Assembly (NCBI GenBank): GCA_036346225.1
Contig: JARFIW010001364.1
Location: 1,116,001 to 1,180,000 of the forward strand
DNA: 64,000 bases
Direction: 5' to 3'
DNA from: Platerodrilus igneus
Lineage: Eukaryota > Arthropoda > Insecta > Coleoptera > Lycidae
The position numbers and the translations under genes are program-made. Position 1 is the stretch's first letter, and each line of letters begins with the position of its first letter. Below are positions 13,075-23,500 of this stretch, piece after piece. Under the pieces are notes generated by a model. That model did no database searches. It was not told the DNA's origin and saw only the letters and a list, made by a program, of their open reading frames with translations.

Positions 13075-13465
13075 ATCTTCTTAATTCTTTGAGCCTTGGA
13101 AGTAAGAAAACACTCTCCATGTTTAAAATGTTGTTTGATAAATATTTTGACAGTAACTGTTTTTCTGTTCTCCTTTAACATAGATAGTAGCATCGGGGGT
13201 ATGACTTCTTTCAGCAAATCGCCTACATTTGTATATCCACTTGTGGACTGTCCATCCCAGCTAAGCCCATGGATTCTTTGCTTTAACCACCGAACTTGCT
13301 TTTGAAATCATCACTTAGGGTGTTATACTCACAGCCATGTCCAGTATCTCATGCCATATTACATTATTCGCTACATCCAAAATGGCAATCTCCTTGCAAT
13401 AGAAATCACTAGTTTTGTATTGATATCCTTGTAAATCGATTATGAAACACATGCTTCCTGCTTCA
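13075..13465 (-). pseudogene. uncharacterised Polinton-associated protein, fragment
   Basis: Downstream of the integrase on the same strand, two overlapping-frame stretches look like one protein broken by a frameshift near 13315. The first is ~50 codons, about 13465-13320, and contains MCFIIDLQGYQYKTSDFY. The second is ~75 codons, about 13315-13080, and contains RWLKQRIHGLSWDG. Each is below the length of an ordinary ORF call, but the amino-acid texture is protein-like and the two join naturally in order. The function is unknown to me. It may be an additional Polinton gene of the integrase-side cluster. Confidence 0.4.
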
Positions 13466-13565
13466 AATCACAGATGGGAATGGGGTTCTAAGCAAATCTC
13501 TCCTATATATCCAGTTAAGGGACTTTACTCCCTCCTTTTATGATTTTTTCATCCAGGTAATTATC

Positions 13566-14671
13566 TGGATGATACTAAAGCAAGTCTGTTTTCTTAATCC
13601 AACTTTTACCATCCCCCAACCACGACACTAATAATTCACGCCCGTGCTTCCGTTTCCGTAAAACTTTTTCCACTAAGTACGTGTCGGGTGCTGCTGTGAG
13701 CTGAATTTCATCTTCGTAAAAAGCACCTAGAATTGGTCGACCTTCCAAATCTTGTAGCAGATAGGTTGTCGGTCTGTTTGTTGTGCTTTAACAATTTTGA
13801 ATAGTTCTGTACTCCAGTTTGGGTGAAATCCTCGATCGAATACTGCTTTATATTTTGATATACGCACAATGTCTCCAACCTTATACAACTTCTTGTGACT
13901 TTTAGAAACACTGTTAGCGGTGTAAAGTTTTATTCTTTCCGGATGTTCTTCTGCTTCCATAGGTGTCATGTTAATAGCCCGATGCGGTGTATTATTGTAT
14001 TCTTCCATAACCTTAGGCAAAATATTCACCCATTTATGACTGCCTTGCAAGTAAAATCTTCTGTACAATTTGTTTTGATTGTTCTAATCAACCGCTCGAC
14101 CATGCTAGCTTTGATTGCGGAATACGTGAGTAATGGTTTATCTTACATTTTGCATAAGATTTTTAAACCAGCGGTTGTAGTACTCTTTCCCAAAATCCGT
14201 TTGTAGATTGATTTTACGTTATTTTCTCCTTGCAGCATTTTGTCCAATATTTTTTCATAGCATTTGTGACTTCTGATCCAGTTTTATTTTTAAAGGTTCA
14301 GCTAAAGCATATTTTGTGAAACAGTCCACTGCAATTATAATATATCTGTACCCATTGTTCACACGCGAGTAAGGCTGCATTTCGCACAAGTCCGATTGGA
14401 TAAGATCACGTTTCACATGTTTCAGATTTGTATGACGACGCTGAAAATTTTTTCTTGCAGGTTTAAATAATTCCTTAACGATGATTTCTTTACTCATTTT
14501 GCTTAACACTGTTGCTAAACTAATAGGGTTATCTTTATCCAATTGCACCTTTGACATAAACTGAAGCTTTGGTTTGTAGTATTTGTTTTTTATAGCTGCT
14601 GGTGACGCCTCGTAAATCGATGCTATTGCAAGACCGAGCTCCTTCTCATTTGTCTCAGAAGTTGCAGTCAA
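13566..14671 (-). pseudogene. Polinton integrase (retroviral-type, with chromodomain)
   Basis: This is the DDE-type integrase that inserts the element. An N-terminal piece (14255-14671, 138 residues) carries the first catalytic Asp in DLIQSDLCEMQPYS (residue ~94), followed by the RYIIIAVDCFTKYA strand. A C-terminal piece (13727-14068) carries the EYNNTPHRAINMTP helix typical of integrases and an SH3-like KVGDIVRISKY segment. Between them, in shifted frames (14070-14254), the third-acid region (ASMVERLIRTIK) can still be seen. In another frame at ~13590-13690 a chromodomain-like tail reads KRKHGRELLVSWLG. At least three frameshifts separate the pieces. It lies at the left end of the gene cluster, as usual for Polintons. 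Confidence 0.85.
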
Positions 14672-14689
14672 ATTAATAAAAACTGTATA

Positions 14690-15162
14690 AACGTTTTAAA
14701 GTCAGATACAAGCTTATCCAATTTTTCATTTACATATTGTTTATTAACTGCATCAGATGGCTCAACTGGTTGAGCAAGCATTGCGATACGCTGGTTTCTT
14801 GCATTGAAGGCTTTATCTTTACGTTGTATATCATCAGAACTTTTAGACAGTATGAAAAGGCTTGATTCACGAGCTTGATTACAGATTTCTTATTAACACA
14901 ATCACTATCGTCTTTAGGGATCCATTACATCCACTAGCCTTCTTTACGAAAACTAATTGTTTCTTCTCCAGACTTGAATACTATAGTACTCTCTGATTAA
15001 CACAATCACCATCTTCTTTCGGGTCTGATGAATTCACTAACCTTCTTTGCTGCATATCGTACCCATCACCATCCAACGTTAGCACAAATCCTCGACCTGG
15101 AGGACCGCGCCGAATATCAGCATCTTTACGCTCTGAACGTCCGAAGCGGTCGATAGGCATTT
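14690..15162 (-). pseudogene. small Polinton protein with repeated Asp-rich motif
   Basis: In the gap between the 230-codon protein and the integrase, the minus strand starts with ATG near 15160 and reads MPIDRFGRSERKD. A GFVLTLDGDGYDMQQRRLVN segment and DPKEDGDCVNQ follow. A second, degenerate copy of the last motif (SDCVNKKS-like) lies ~80 bases further on, so the C-terminus is internally repeated. This layout (a short Gly/Asp motif followed by a DxxDxVN motif) recurs in proteins next to insect Polinton integrases, but its role is unknown; a virion or structural protein is possible. It is broken by stops and at least one frameshift. Confidence 0.45.
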
Positions 15163-15188
15163 TAAAACTGTGTAATTATTTACTGAGC

Positions 15189-16103
15189 TCACTGTATTAT
15201 ACCTTCTTCTCTCAACTCTTCTATTATGGACACCATCTCGTTAATGTTTTCCTCGCTTGTATTTCCAGCTCGGTTGGATGCGTTCAACAATCTCAGCCGA
15301 TCTACAAGTTCATGTACATTATTCCAGTAGACATATTGCACCGGCTTTGAATTTAAACTTTTGTAAAACCGATTAGAAAAGCATAAACCCGCTCCCTTAG
15401 ACTGTTTTCTTCTCTTTGGCTGTTTTCTTTCAGGGATTCCTCCGAAATTCGGTGAGATATTTTTGCACATATTTGTTAAACTTTTGTTATTTGTTGGAAA
15501 TCCGCTTAAATCGTGCACCGCAAATGGGTTAAACTTTCTTCTCAAAATCGACGCAGATTTGATCATTTCCAAGTAATTCGGCAAATCTTCATGCAAATTG
15601 AAATCACCATCTTCGGGGCTGATGTCTTTGTAAACCAGCAGGTTGTATAAACCCTTCGTACCTGGATATATCACATTGTTTAATGTTATATCGCTAGTTT
15701 CCGGGTTAATTACCAATACACTTTTCCACAAACTCCATGTATCGGTTTCCGCATTATACTTTACTCCATAAATTGATTTGTCAATATTTTCGTCTTCGTC
15801 TCTAGCTAACACATCTGCATAGTAAAGATGGAACGGTTCTTCTGGAACGAGTTGTTTAATTTTCTTTATAGGTACGTCCATGTTTTCGACTTTAACCTTT
15901 GTTGTAGGTGTGGGAATTTTTCGGTGATCGATTGCAACTGGGAAGCGGTTATTTCAAGGGATCAATCAATTGTTTGTGCATCTCTTTGAATTTTGCTGAG
16001 ATGTAGCGTCTCCTTTTGTACGCTACAAACTTTTTCGTACAGCATCCTGCATAAGATGAAGACTGCGTTTATTCGCAATAAAATTGTTAACGTCCGTCAT
16101 CAT
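15189..16103 (-). pseudogene. uncharacterised Polinton structural-type protein
   Basis: A 230-codon open frame (15189-15881) is the intact C-terminal part. It holds a beta-rich middle (SDITLNNVIYPGTKGLYNLL, residues ~65-85), a basic stretch (KQPKRRKQSKGAG) and an acidic C-terminal tail. Upstream, ATGATG at 16103 opens a 27-codon frame that overlaps the end of the ATPase gene by 17 bases and then meets a stop. It is most simply the original N-terminus, separated by frameshifts. Proteins of this type are frequent in insect genomes, usually beside Polinton ATPases, and are generally annotated only as conserved domain proteins. The function is not established. The overlap suggests a compact viral-style gene order ATPase, then this protein, then integrase. 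Confidence 0.65.
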
Positions 16104-16892
16104 GAAACTTTGGATGAGAACTAGCTGTTTTGAATAATGTCAAATATTTATATACTCGTCGAAATTCTTCCGATACCGCCCCATTATCCAAATCAAAATC
16201 TTTCACAACAGTTATAAAATTATGTTTTGAGTCACCCCAACACTGTAAAGCACATTTCTTTAAATTTCGGATATGTCATGTCACCGCTTATATGATCCGA
16301 AAAGATATGGCGAAGGTTTGTATCATCCTGTTTCCATAATGCGATTACATTGGCGTTATCTCTGAGTCTATGTTTTAAGGCACTAGCGTAAGTTTGACAT
16401 AGATAGAACGAATCTATTGCTTTATGTCGACCGAACGAGAAAAATTGAGTGATTTTACTTTGCTCGTTTACAGGTATATCATCGAAAACCATAATTGAAT
16501 CTTCTTTGGTATCTCTGGGTTCGATCAAATCATCGTAATTTTCAAACTCATGGTATCCAATTTCTTCTTTTAATGGTGTAAAACGTTTCTTAACAATTCG
16601 TATTTCGGTTGATATAAACTTTTCGAAAATACATAGACATTTTGGAATCTAAGGCCGTTCTCGTGCAGGATCAGAGATATTAAAGCGTTAGTCTTCCCAC
16701 AACTCGATGGTCCCGCGAAGATAGCTCGTATGTTAGACGGGAACAATGAACCATGTTTACCATCCTCTCTTGCACTAGCAATAGCAAAGTTATCATAATT
16801 CTGTATAGGTATTTTAACTTCTTGTATAGCATCACCCGTGTCTCTCACATTTTCCGACCTAGGAGCACCATTCTTCTTTTGAGGTTTACAGA
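16087..16892 (-). pseudogene. Polinton genome-packaging ATPase (FtsK/HerA superfamily)
   Basis: This would be the motor that pumps element DNA into a capsid. The N-terminal piece (16570-16848) holds the Walker A loop in IFAGPSSCGKTNALISLI, preceded by DNFAIASAREDGKHGSLF. The C-terminal piece (16232-16528) holds the Walker B strand DSIMVFDDIPV, then FFSFGRHKAIDSFYLCQTY and RQDD-like KQDDTNLRHIF. A last ~50 codons in another frame run to a TAA at 16087. Frameshifts near 16560 and 16235 break the gene. Motif spacing fits the family. It lies between the Psq-like fragment and the structural-type protein on the same strand, in the conserved Polinton order. Confidence 0.85.
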
Positions 16893-17008
16893 GATCTAAA
16901 TGCCTGCTTAACGTTCTTCTGGTATACCATATAACCTACTTGAGAGTTAACACTTATACCCTTTTGTATTTCACTAACTGCTGTCTCTAAAGATTCCTTG
17001 GTGTACAT
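16893..17008 (-). pseudogene. Psq-like helix-turn-helix domain fragment
   Basis: From ATG 17008 the minus strand reads MYTKESLETAVSEIQKGISVN, and then in two neighbouring frames RLYGIPE and TLSRHLDLC. Together these have the spacing of a pipsqueak-type helix-turn-helix (a helix with AVxxI, a turn, then YGIPxxTL). The following frame leads into the ATPase without a clear stop, so it could be an N-terminal DNA-binding extension of the ATPase or a separate small gene. A TATA box lies 45-54 bases upstream. Two single-base shifts break it. Confidence 0.45.
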
Positions 17009-17052
17009 CTTTCAAATATAAGTTTAAACTGATTCAAATTGAAAATAATATT

Positions 17053-17062
17053 CCCTTATATA
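17053..17062 (-). promoter_or_regulatory. TATA box of ATPase-side transcript
   Basis: The minus strand reads TATATAAGGG here, 45-54 bases upstream of the ATG at 17008. It separates the HTH/ATPase gene block from the capsid gene behind it and is a plausible core promoter for the minus-strand cluster. Confidence 0.45.
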
Positions 17063-17068
17063 CCAGCA

Positions 17069-17160
17069 TGGGTGGTGTGCACGCGCAGGCGCGCATGGGC
17101 AGGTGTGCACGCGCAGGGTCCCATGGGCACAGGCTCAGGTGTACACCGGAGTACGTGAGA
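17069..17160. repeat. GC-rich island with 28-bp spaced direct repeats
   Basis: In a region otherwise ~65-70% AT, this stretch is strongly GC-rich. It repeats GTGTGCACGCGCAGG at 17075 and 17103, with further GGGCA and CAGG variants. It lies directly upstream of the minus-strand TATA box and could be a regulatory element. Confidence 0.6.
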
Positions 17161-17219
17161 AACTGTCTTGGATCACCAAAAATCTTATTAATATTAAAAC
17201 AACATAGATTTTATACAAT

Positions 17220-17225
17220 TTTATT
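17220..17225 (-). terminator. poly(A) signal after capsid gene
   Basis: AATAAA on the minus strand, about 19 bases beyond the stop codon at 17244-17246 of the capsid protein fragment. Confidence 0.5.
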
Positions 17226-17243
17226 AAAATATATACAAAATAT

Positions 17244-18320
17244 TTAATTGTGAATAAATCTATTAACAATTTCCGTAAACGGATTATATTCAAACATAGA
17301 GTCATGTATAATTAAAGCATAAGCCTTCATCGACGGTTCAAAATTTCTTGAAGCTTCTAATTCCATTCTTACATCAACCGTTGCATCCTTGATGCTTTCA
17401 AATTGATGACGACAGTCGATTACAAAGACAGGTGATTCCTTAAACCTGTTGTAGTCCATTAAACATTTATTTGACGATTTGTTCGGATAGTATTTTTCCA
17501 TAAGATGCATAAGACAGGTACGCTGGCAAGTAGTCATTCTGCTCGAAATCCAAATTTAATCGACCTTGAGGAACATCTGAGAGTTTAAAACACTTTGACA
17601 TTGGTTATGCTGGCATTCGTAAAGCTTGTAGCATTTTCTTCTTTCCTGTCGTATTTCCCATTTTGCAGTACCAGTAATATCCACCGAGCCTTCTCTGTTT
17701 CGTTCGATACTTTAATTCTCCATACTTGCGACTTTGATTGTGTTAGAGACGGTAATTCGTGTAGTTCCCATTTTCTGAATGCAACCATTATAGATGATTG
17801 ATTTTGCATTTCCGAAAGCAGCAGCTTGGCAAAGTCACTTAATGTTATATGAACCTCCCATGAAATACGTTGTATTTTGAACGTTACTGTATTTCCAATC
17901 GACTTGTAGCAATTTACGTCCGACTTGGATCTGATTAAAATCAGCTCTTGAGGCATGTTGACGATAGTTTTCTTGTAATCTTCAAAAACCCAAATGGTTT
18001 TAGCGGTATAGCACAACTAAACCGTCCATCTTGGAATATGGTATCGGGTTTCCACCGGTATGTGTAATAGATTTTGTTTCTGATTCTTCCATGGATACTA
18101 AACCTTTAATAGTTCTTGTAATTCCAGGGATTCGACAGACATCTATTATTTGATTATTACCCAATTTGTATTGAATTTCCTCAAACAGAAAATATGGCGA
18201 TTTCTAGTAAATATCGTAAGCATATTTAGGGTCTGTGAATCTGCTGCTCTAATCAGGGTCTCCAGTTAGATTGACTTCAAACTTAATGTTCCGTAGGCTT
18301 ATAGGTAACCTTTATAATAT
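17244..18320 (-). pseudogene. Polinton major capsid protein (double jelly-roll type)
   Basis: This is the presumed building block of the icosahedral shell. Three same-strand pieces are in order. About 18240-18020 is an N-terminal stretch with one internal stop (FEEIQYKLGNNQIIDVCRIP). A 143-residue frame lies at 17585-18016 (VNMPQELILIRSKSDVNCYK, then KWELHELPSLTQSKSQVWRI and EKARWILLVLQ). A 97-residue frame at 17244-17537 ends the protein (VFVIDCRHQFESIKDATVDV, AYALIIHDSMFEYNPFT). Together they cover most of the conserved C-terminal two thirds of the insect double-jelly-roll protein family. Frameshifts at ~18016 and ~17560 and a stop near 18200 disable it. Poly(A) signal and spacing indicate its own transcript. 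The upstream limit is uncertain. Confidence 0.75.
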
Positions 18321-20540
18321 CAAAACTTTCATGAGCTTTATGTGCATGTTATCAACTTGCATCCTGGATTTCAAATTGAAGATTCTATCGTTGTTTTCTG
18401 CATTCAATGTAAAGGAAGATACTGTATAATGATCATTCCTTTATTATGACGATTTCGTCATAGTATTTATAACCTCCATAACACATCCAATTTGAGGTAC
18501 GTCCTCAATATCTTAAGCCTTCCAAGTTTAACGTTTTCATCACCGTGAGATCTAAGCTGCGTTTACATTCTGCCTTTATGTGCATTCTATAACTTTTAAT
18601 CCTTCAAAGATTTCTAAGAAACGTATTTCATTCTGCTGTAAGTCTCTCGACGACTTCGCTTTGACGCCGTACTTCACTTCTACATCGTCTGGGGTGTTGT
18701 AGTGCTTTATATACGAATCGATAGGCCATTTTCATGCTACCTTATAGATGATTATCCAGTCTCGACAGCAGTGTATGTCTTCCGGGAAAAGTCTTACCAT
18801 ATTCGACCTCAGAATGACTTGACTTTAAGTCTGATTGTAATCGATTATCAATTTACTGTCACGACTTGGACGGATTAATATATGACTGTTGGTTAGGTTC
18901 CTTGTTCTCAGATTATACCCTGGTTTACAGTATAGACAACTGAATTCATGAATATGCTGTCGCGTTTCCACGTATGTGAAAGATTGTTTCTGAACCGGAT
19001 ACCGCTGGTGATAGTTGTGTAATTCCAGACGAAGAACATGTTTGAATACCAATATTATTGAATTTCAACAAAAATTGCTGCATTTAGAATTCGATATGTT
19101 TATCTGGTATCTGCAGCCAATCGTTGCGGTTGGTAACCCCATAGATGCTTCCAATATTGTTTATACGGTTTGCCCCTTATAAATTAAAATTTCTGAGTAT
19201 TATTCATGCTTCGATATCAATTGAACACTTTAATGTATTATTGTTGGCACTCAGTTTAAAGAAGTATTTTCAATGTTCTCGTTGTATGTCCGGCTATCTA
19301 ACTGAACACATTTTTGAAGTACGTCCTATATATAAGCATTTCAAGTTTCTTCTAATTACCGTATGATCCAGGTTCAATGGTTTATTCTGCGATGCATCTG
19401 GATACGTTAATCAAAGTTAGAATATCTTCGTTTCCTGGATGTATGTTTTGCACAGTGTATCACCAACGTCTGTGTTTACATCCCACTAGACCCAATCATG
19501 CATATTCACCGTACTTGTTTCAATTTAAGTTCCCAGGTGGGTAAATGGATCCTGTCGATATGACATTACCATTACCCGAACACGCTCGACTGTTTTAGCC
19601 ATTGTCACTAATAACTTTAACACCTCAATGTCACAATTGTATGATGTTGTAAGTTCCTTCCAGATTACACTCGTTGGTACGATAAATTATTCACATAGCT
19701 GTGCGAAGAATATCTCTTCACTTCTACTCCGGTGGTTCAAGGTCTCCACAACGAATCGTAGTATCGACACTATGTTCCGCGTTACGTATGTCGGTACCCA
19801 CCCAATTTGTTGTACCCGAAGATCTCTATTGGTTTGGTATCCAAATTCAATCGACACTCGATTCGTTGACACGCGGTTAATCTTCTGTAACTGATCTCTA
19901 GAAAAGACACTCACGTAAAATGAGGTAATGTTAGATGCGTTGATGTCCGTTATGATCTACCATGTAGAGCTCTTCGAGGTATACTATGCTTTAGTTTTTG
20001 ATACTTATGGTTACAAATGCCTATCTGCCCCTGTTTGTATCGGTTTCAAGAATAATGCTGTTGCCTTTCTTGTATGGTTTTAGAAACATTCCATTTCCTT
20101 TTTCCCAACGGTAATGCCTCCAATAGCATCTGTTTGGTCGTTCGCTCTCATTTAAGCTGTTGTATGGTCTGTCTTGACATCATTTACTGCTTTAGCTATC
20201 CCCGCAACACCACACTGTTTAGCCATGCCCTAAGGAAACTTACCTTAAGTCCAGCGAATTGATCTGGTAATCTTCGTTAATGTTGTAGTAAATTTTACAC
20301 TCGAACTTTACTGCTTGGAACGGTTCAGTCTCAATACGTGGACTTTAATTTTCGGTTTCTACCCACCGGCTCCTTGTTAGATTTTTTATCCAATTAGAAT
20401 ACCAACGATCTAACACGCGGTTATCTTCTAAGTTGTCGGAACCAGATAGGAATTTGCGGATGCGTATTTTCTTCATAACATCGGTAAGCTCTTCATAAAC
20501 TTGCATTTTCTGTACTTTAAAGCCATACCCATTTTACGGT
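18321..20540 (-). pseudogene. decayed minus-strand coding block, identity unknown
   Basis: Behind the capsid gene the minus strand shows many short protein-like stretches in changing frames, none longer than ~75 codons. One is 19687-19914, with RVSIEFGYQTNRDLRVQQIG. Another is about 20380-20540, with YEELTDVMKKIRIRKFL and DRWYSNWIKN. Some words recur at an interval (ACACGCGGTTA at ~19872 and ~20414; GTACGTCCT at ~18497 and ~19319), suggesting duplicated modules. By position it may represent minor capsid or other virion genes of the Polinton. I cannot identify a family. Confidence 0.3.
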
Positions 20541-22131
20541 TCTTGCGCCTTTCATAGCGTTTGTCACAAACCAAGCCATTCGGCTTTTTCCCCAAACTTA
20601 ATGGCTCTGTTGTTGTAGACTTAACTCTCCCCAGGCTTTCGTTGGCTGTCTAAAATTTTATGCTTTGCTTCCGCGACCATGTCTGGCCTGGAAGCATTAG
20701 TCAGCGATATCGGTCAATGGGTATGCAATGCTCGTGGACGTTAATACGTACTAATTTTGTTTCTAATGTCGTTTTATGTTACCAGTGAATCACCACTTGC
20801 TAAGCAGCTTCTTCCAACTTTGGTACCAATGGACCGCGATGTATTCTGATAACCACTTAACTTATCACTAAACTACATTCCTCGTTTATAGCGCTGTTGA
20901 TTAAACCGCTCGGTCCAGAACTTCTAGATAACTCATCCCGTGTTTACTCAAAAATCTCAAACGTATACTAAATAAATAAACAACAACTTGAGTCTCATTC
21001 TATACTTGTTCAAAAATTTATCAATATTTTACCAGATAACAATACATTGTAACTTCATCCAACTGTCTCTTGAGCTATACTGATAATGATATGATAAACG
21101 GTACCTCTTTCTAGCTGTGATCACTTAACCAGAATCAGTTCATGATTTCTCGACAAATTTCAAACGTCTAAACATTCAACTAATGTTCTTTTACATTCAA
21201 AATCTTGCACAATATATATCCGGAATAACATATAATCTAGCTCCAATGTCATCTTAGTGCTGTCTCTGATTCAATACTCGTTGTAGATATCACATATTGC
21301 CAATTTCGAGACTTCGCCATTCAAGTCAAATTTCATAATGTCGTTGTACTACCTCCTTCAGTCAGAGTATTAAACCGATCAAATCATTTAAATTAATTAG
21401 CAACAAGCCTCTACTAATTCGCTGTAGAATAAAATGCTGGGAAGTCACTTGACTTCAATTCAAGCTGTTTAAGTTCGATTCTCAAACAGCTCTCGCATAT
21501 GGAATAGTTTAACGGCACTCCAATTCGTTTATAACTAGTCGAGCTATTAACCCATTATTATTCGCTTTAATCTGGAACGTTTCGTTTCTGGTTGATCCAG
21601 ACACTGGTCGACAGAGTGATAATAGTACGGACCTCCTAGTTGTATGTGTAGATCTATCCATTTCGGTGCACCATTTAATCGAGTGTTTAGTACGTCACGA
21701 GAAACATCGTTGATGGTTGATCCAATTCTACTGTGACAGATTTGATAAAGTAACCAACTCTATTCGTATGTCTAATTTCAGAACATTCGGTTGCACATAA
21801 TCATTGTCTTGCTACATCACCAATCGTAAATACAGGTTTAATTCTACTGGATTTATAACAAACCCAATTTCACAATTATGAGGGTGTTCACACAATATCA
21901 CTTTACAACTATATCGTAATACTTATTAATCAGATTTTCTGGTTATACGAAACCATTGTGCATCATTAGATTCACCTGCAGACTCCACTTGCTTTACGAA
22001 CTGATTATCAATTCGAGATGACTGAGAACGTGCATGCATTATGCAGACTCATGCTTTAATGTTTCAGGAGTTGTTGTTGGCATGCGTAAATTGTTCTCGG
22101 ATAATTATACATGTAGTGTCGTAAGCAAGAA
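20541..22131. other. intergenic core of Polinton, no gene seen
   Basis: This stretch lies between the decayed minus-strand block and the polymerase promoter. I see only short broken frames, including a weakly protein-like minus-strand stretch around 20560-20650. No RNA gene or repeat of note was found. Confidence 0.4.
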
Positions 22132-22304
22132 GCTAATTGATTTTGCCGACGTGATTAGACTAGTTTGGAATGTTACTCAAGGTTAAACGACGCTGGGTTT
22201 CTCCTAATTTAAAAGTAAACTAGCTAATTGATTTTACTGGTGTGATTAGAGTAGTTTGGAATGTTACTCAAGGTTAAACGACGCTGGGTTTTAAAAGTAA
22301 ACTA
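22132..22304. repeat. tandem duplication (~91/82 bp) upstream of polymerase promoter
   Basis: Two consecutive copies begin with GCTAATTGATTTT at 22132 and 22223. Both contain GATTAGA, TAGTTTGGAATGTTACTCAA and GGTTAAACGACGCTGGGTTT, and both end in AAAAGTAAACTA. The second lacks ~10 bases. They sit ~35 bases upstream of the TATA box and look like duplicated upstream regulatory DNA. Confidence 0.85.
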
Positions 22305-22336
22305 CCTAATTATTATACGATCTTAATTATGATGTG

Positions 22337-22372
22337 TATAAAAGCATCGTGCAATGCAATATGATTTAGTTT
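22337..22372 (+). promoter_or_regulatory. TATA box and initiator of polymerase gene
   Basis: TATAAAAG at 22337-22344 is followed ~20 bases later by ATTTAGTTTC at ~22363-22372, an initiator-like word. The polymerase ORF's ATG is at 22418. Spacing is right for an RNA polymerase II core promoter with a short leader. Confidence 0.6.
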
Positions 22373-22417
22373 CTGTTTAGTCTTTGACAAGTTAACAAGT
22401 TTTATAATTACAGTGAA

Positions 22418-22890
22418 ATGGCTTCTTTTACCTGTAACGTCTGTGGGGTTGTCTTCTCGAGGAGTGATAATTTAAAACGCCACCAGTTCCAGCAGCATGG
22501 GTTGGTATCAAATGAGAAGCCCGGCTTGTTTACCTGCGATGTGTGCCCGGCATCCTTCTCGCGGAGGACAACTTGAAACGGCACAAGGACACCAAGCATG
22601 GTGTGGTTGTCCCGTTGCAGGTCCATCCGGGGTCAACGACCTGCTGCACCAACAGTTGAGGAACCTGCTCCCAAGAAGTCGCGAAGATGCGAAGAGTGTG
22701 GTGTGGATGTTGCTAACATGGCGGCCCACCAGCGCTCCAACACTCACAAGACTAATACAAGTCGTGTCTTGGATGGAGGCGTAGAGGTTGTAGCTACCGC
22801 TTTTAAAACAAGAGTAGCTACATACAGAATTAAAAATGCTAATACTAGTGGTATGTATACTTTCAAAACATTGAATGAGTGTTTAACCTA
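22418..22890 (+). pseudogene. N-terminal C2H2 zinc-finger part of the Polinton polymerase gene
   Basis: ATG 22418 opens MASFTCNVCGVVFSRSDNLK with a C2H2 finger (C-x2-C-x12-H-x5-H). A second finger starts with CDVCPASFSRR and is cut by a frameshift and stop near 22576. A third, CEECGVDVANMAAHQRSNTH, appears in another frame at ~22692-22755. Such fingers commonly precede the polymerase in insect Polinton proteins and probably bind DNA. The start is chosen because it follows the TATA box and begins directly with a finger. Confidence 0.6.
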
Positions 22891-23500
22891 ATTATTTTAG
22901 ACATCTCAGAATTTTTGCGTCAGCAGAAAGAGAGATTCATCGAATTAGTTGGTGAGAAATTAAAGATCACCTATCCTCAAGGTGAACTTGAGGTGTTTGG
23001 TGGTTACACCAAGATGGACAGTGTTGAAGATGTTAAATCTTTAACACTCGAAATGTTGTGGTCACCTCCTCCAGTAACCTTGGGGAGATCTACAATTCCT
23101 TTGTGGAGGTAATGTCTGCTAAGTCGGACGAGTTCCAAGAACGTGATTCTGGTTAGTTTCTACAATTATTAATTTTTTCTAATTTGTAAGTTTTAGGATG
23201 GAGTCTGAAACAGGCGTTGTACTTGGAGATTAATGTAAACAAGTACAACCCTTTGCGTGGGTCTTCGTACATCGAGCTCCCCAAATGGGTTCGAAACACC
23301 AGAGCTGTTATTAATATAGAAAATGACGACAACGCTTGCTTTGCCTGGTGTGTTGTGGCTGCGCTCTACCCCGGTGCTCATAATCCGCAAAGGATCGGTA
23401 GCTACCCCCATTACAGCACCATTCTCAATTTGACAGGACTGCAGTTCCCGATGCTCATAAAGGACATACCCGGTTCGAGGAGCAGAATGCTATAAGCATT
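22891..23500 (+). pseudogene. linker region of Polinton polymerase gene
   Basis: Frames 22879-23112 (FLRQQKERFIELVGEKLKIT) and 23217-23495 (INVNKYNPLRGSSYIELPKW, then INIENDDNACFAWCVVAALY) lie between the zinc fingers and the polymerase core. The second piece carries a conserved NDDNACFAWCVVAAL block that I associate with the region upstream of exonuclease motif I in this polymerase group. At least three frameshifts, including one near 23480 where the next frame takes over. Confidence 0.65.

Noticed and set aside
21460..21500. possible tRNA gene because of a GTTCGATTC word
   Set aside because: No A box at the right distance and no cloverleaf could be drawn.
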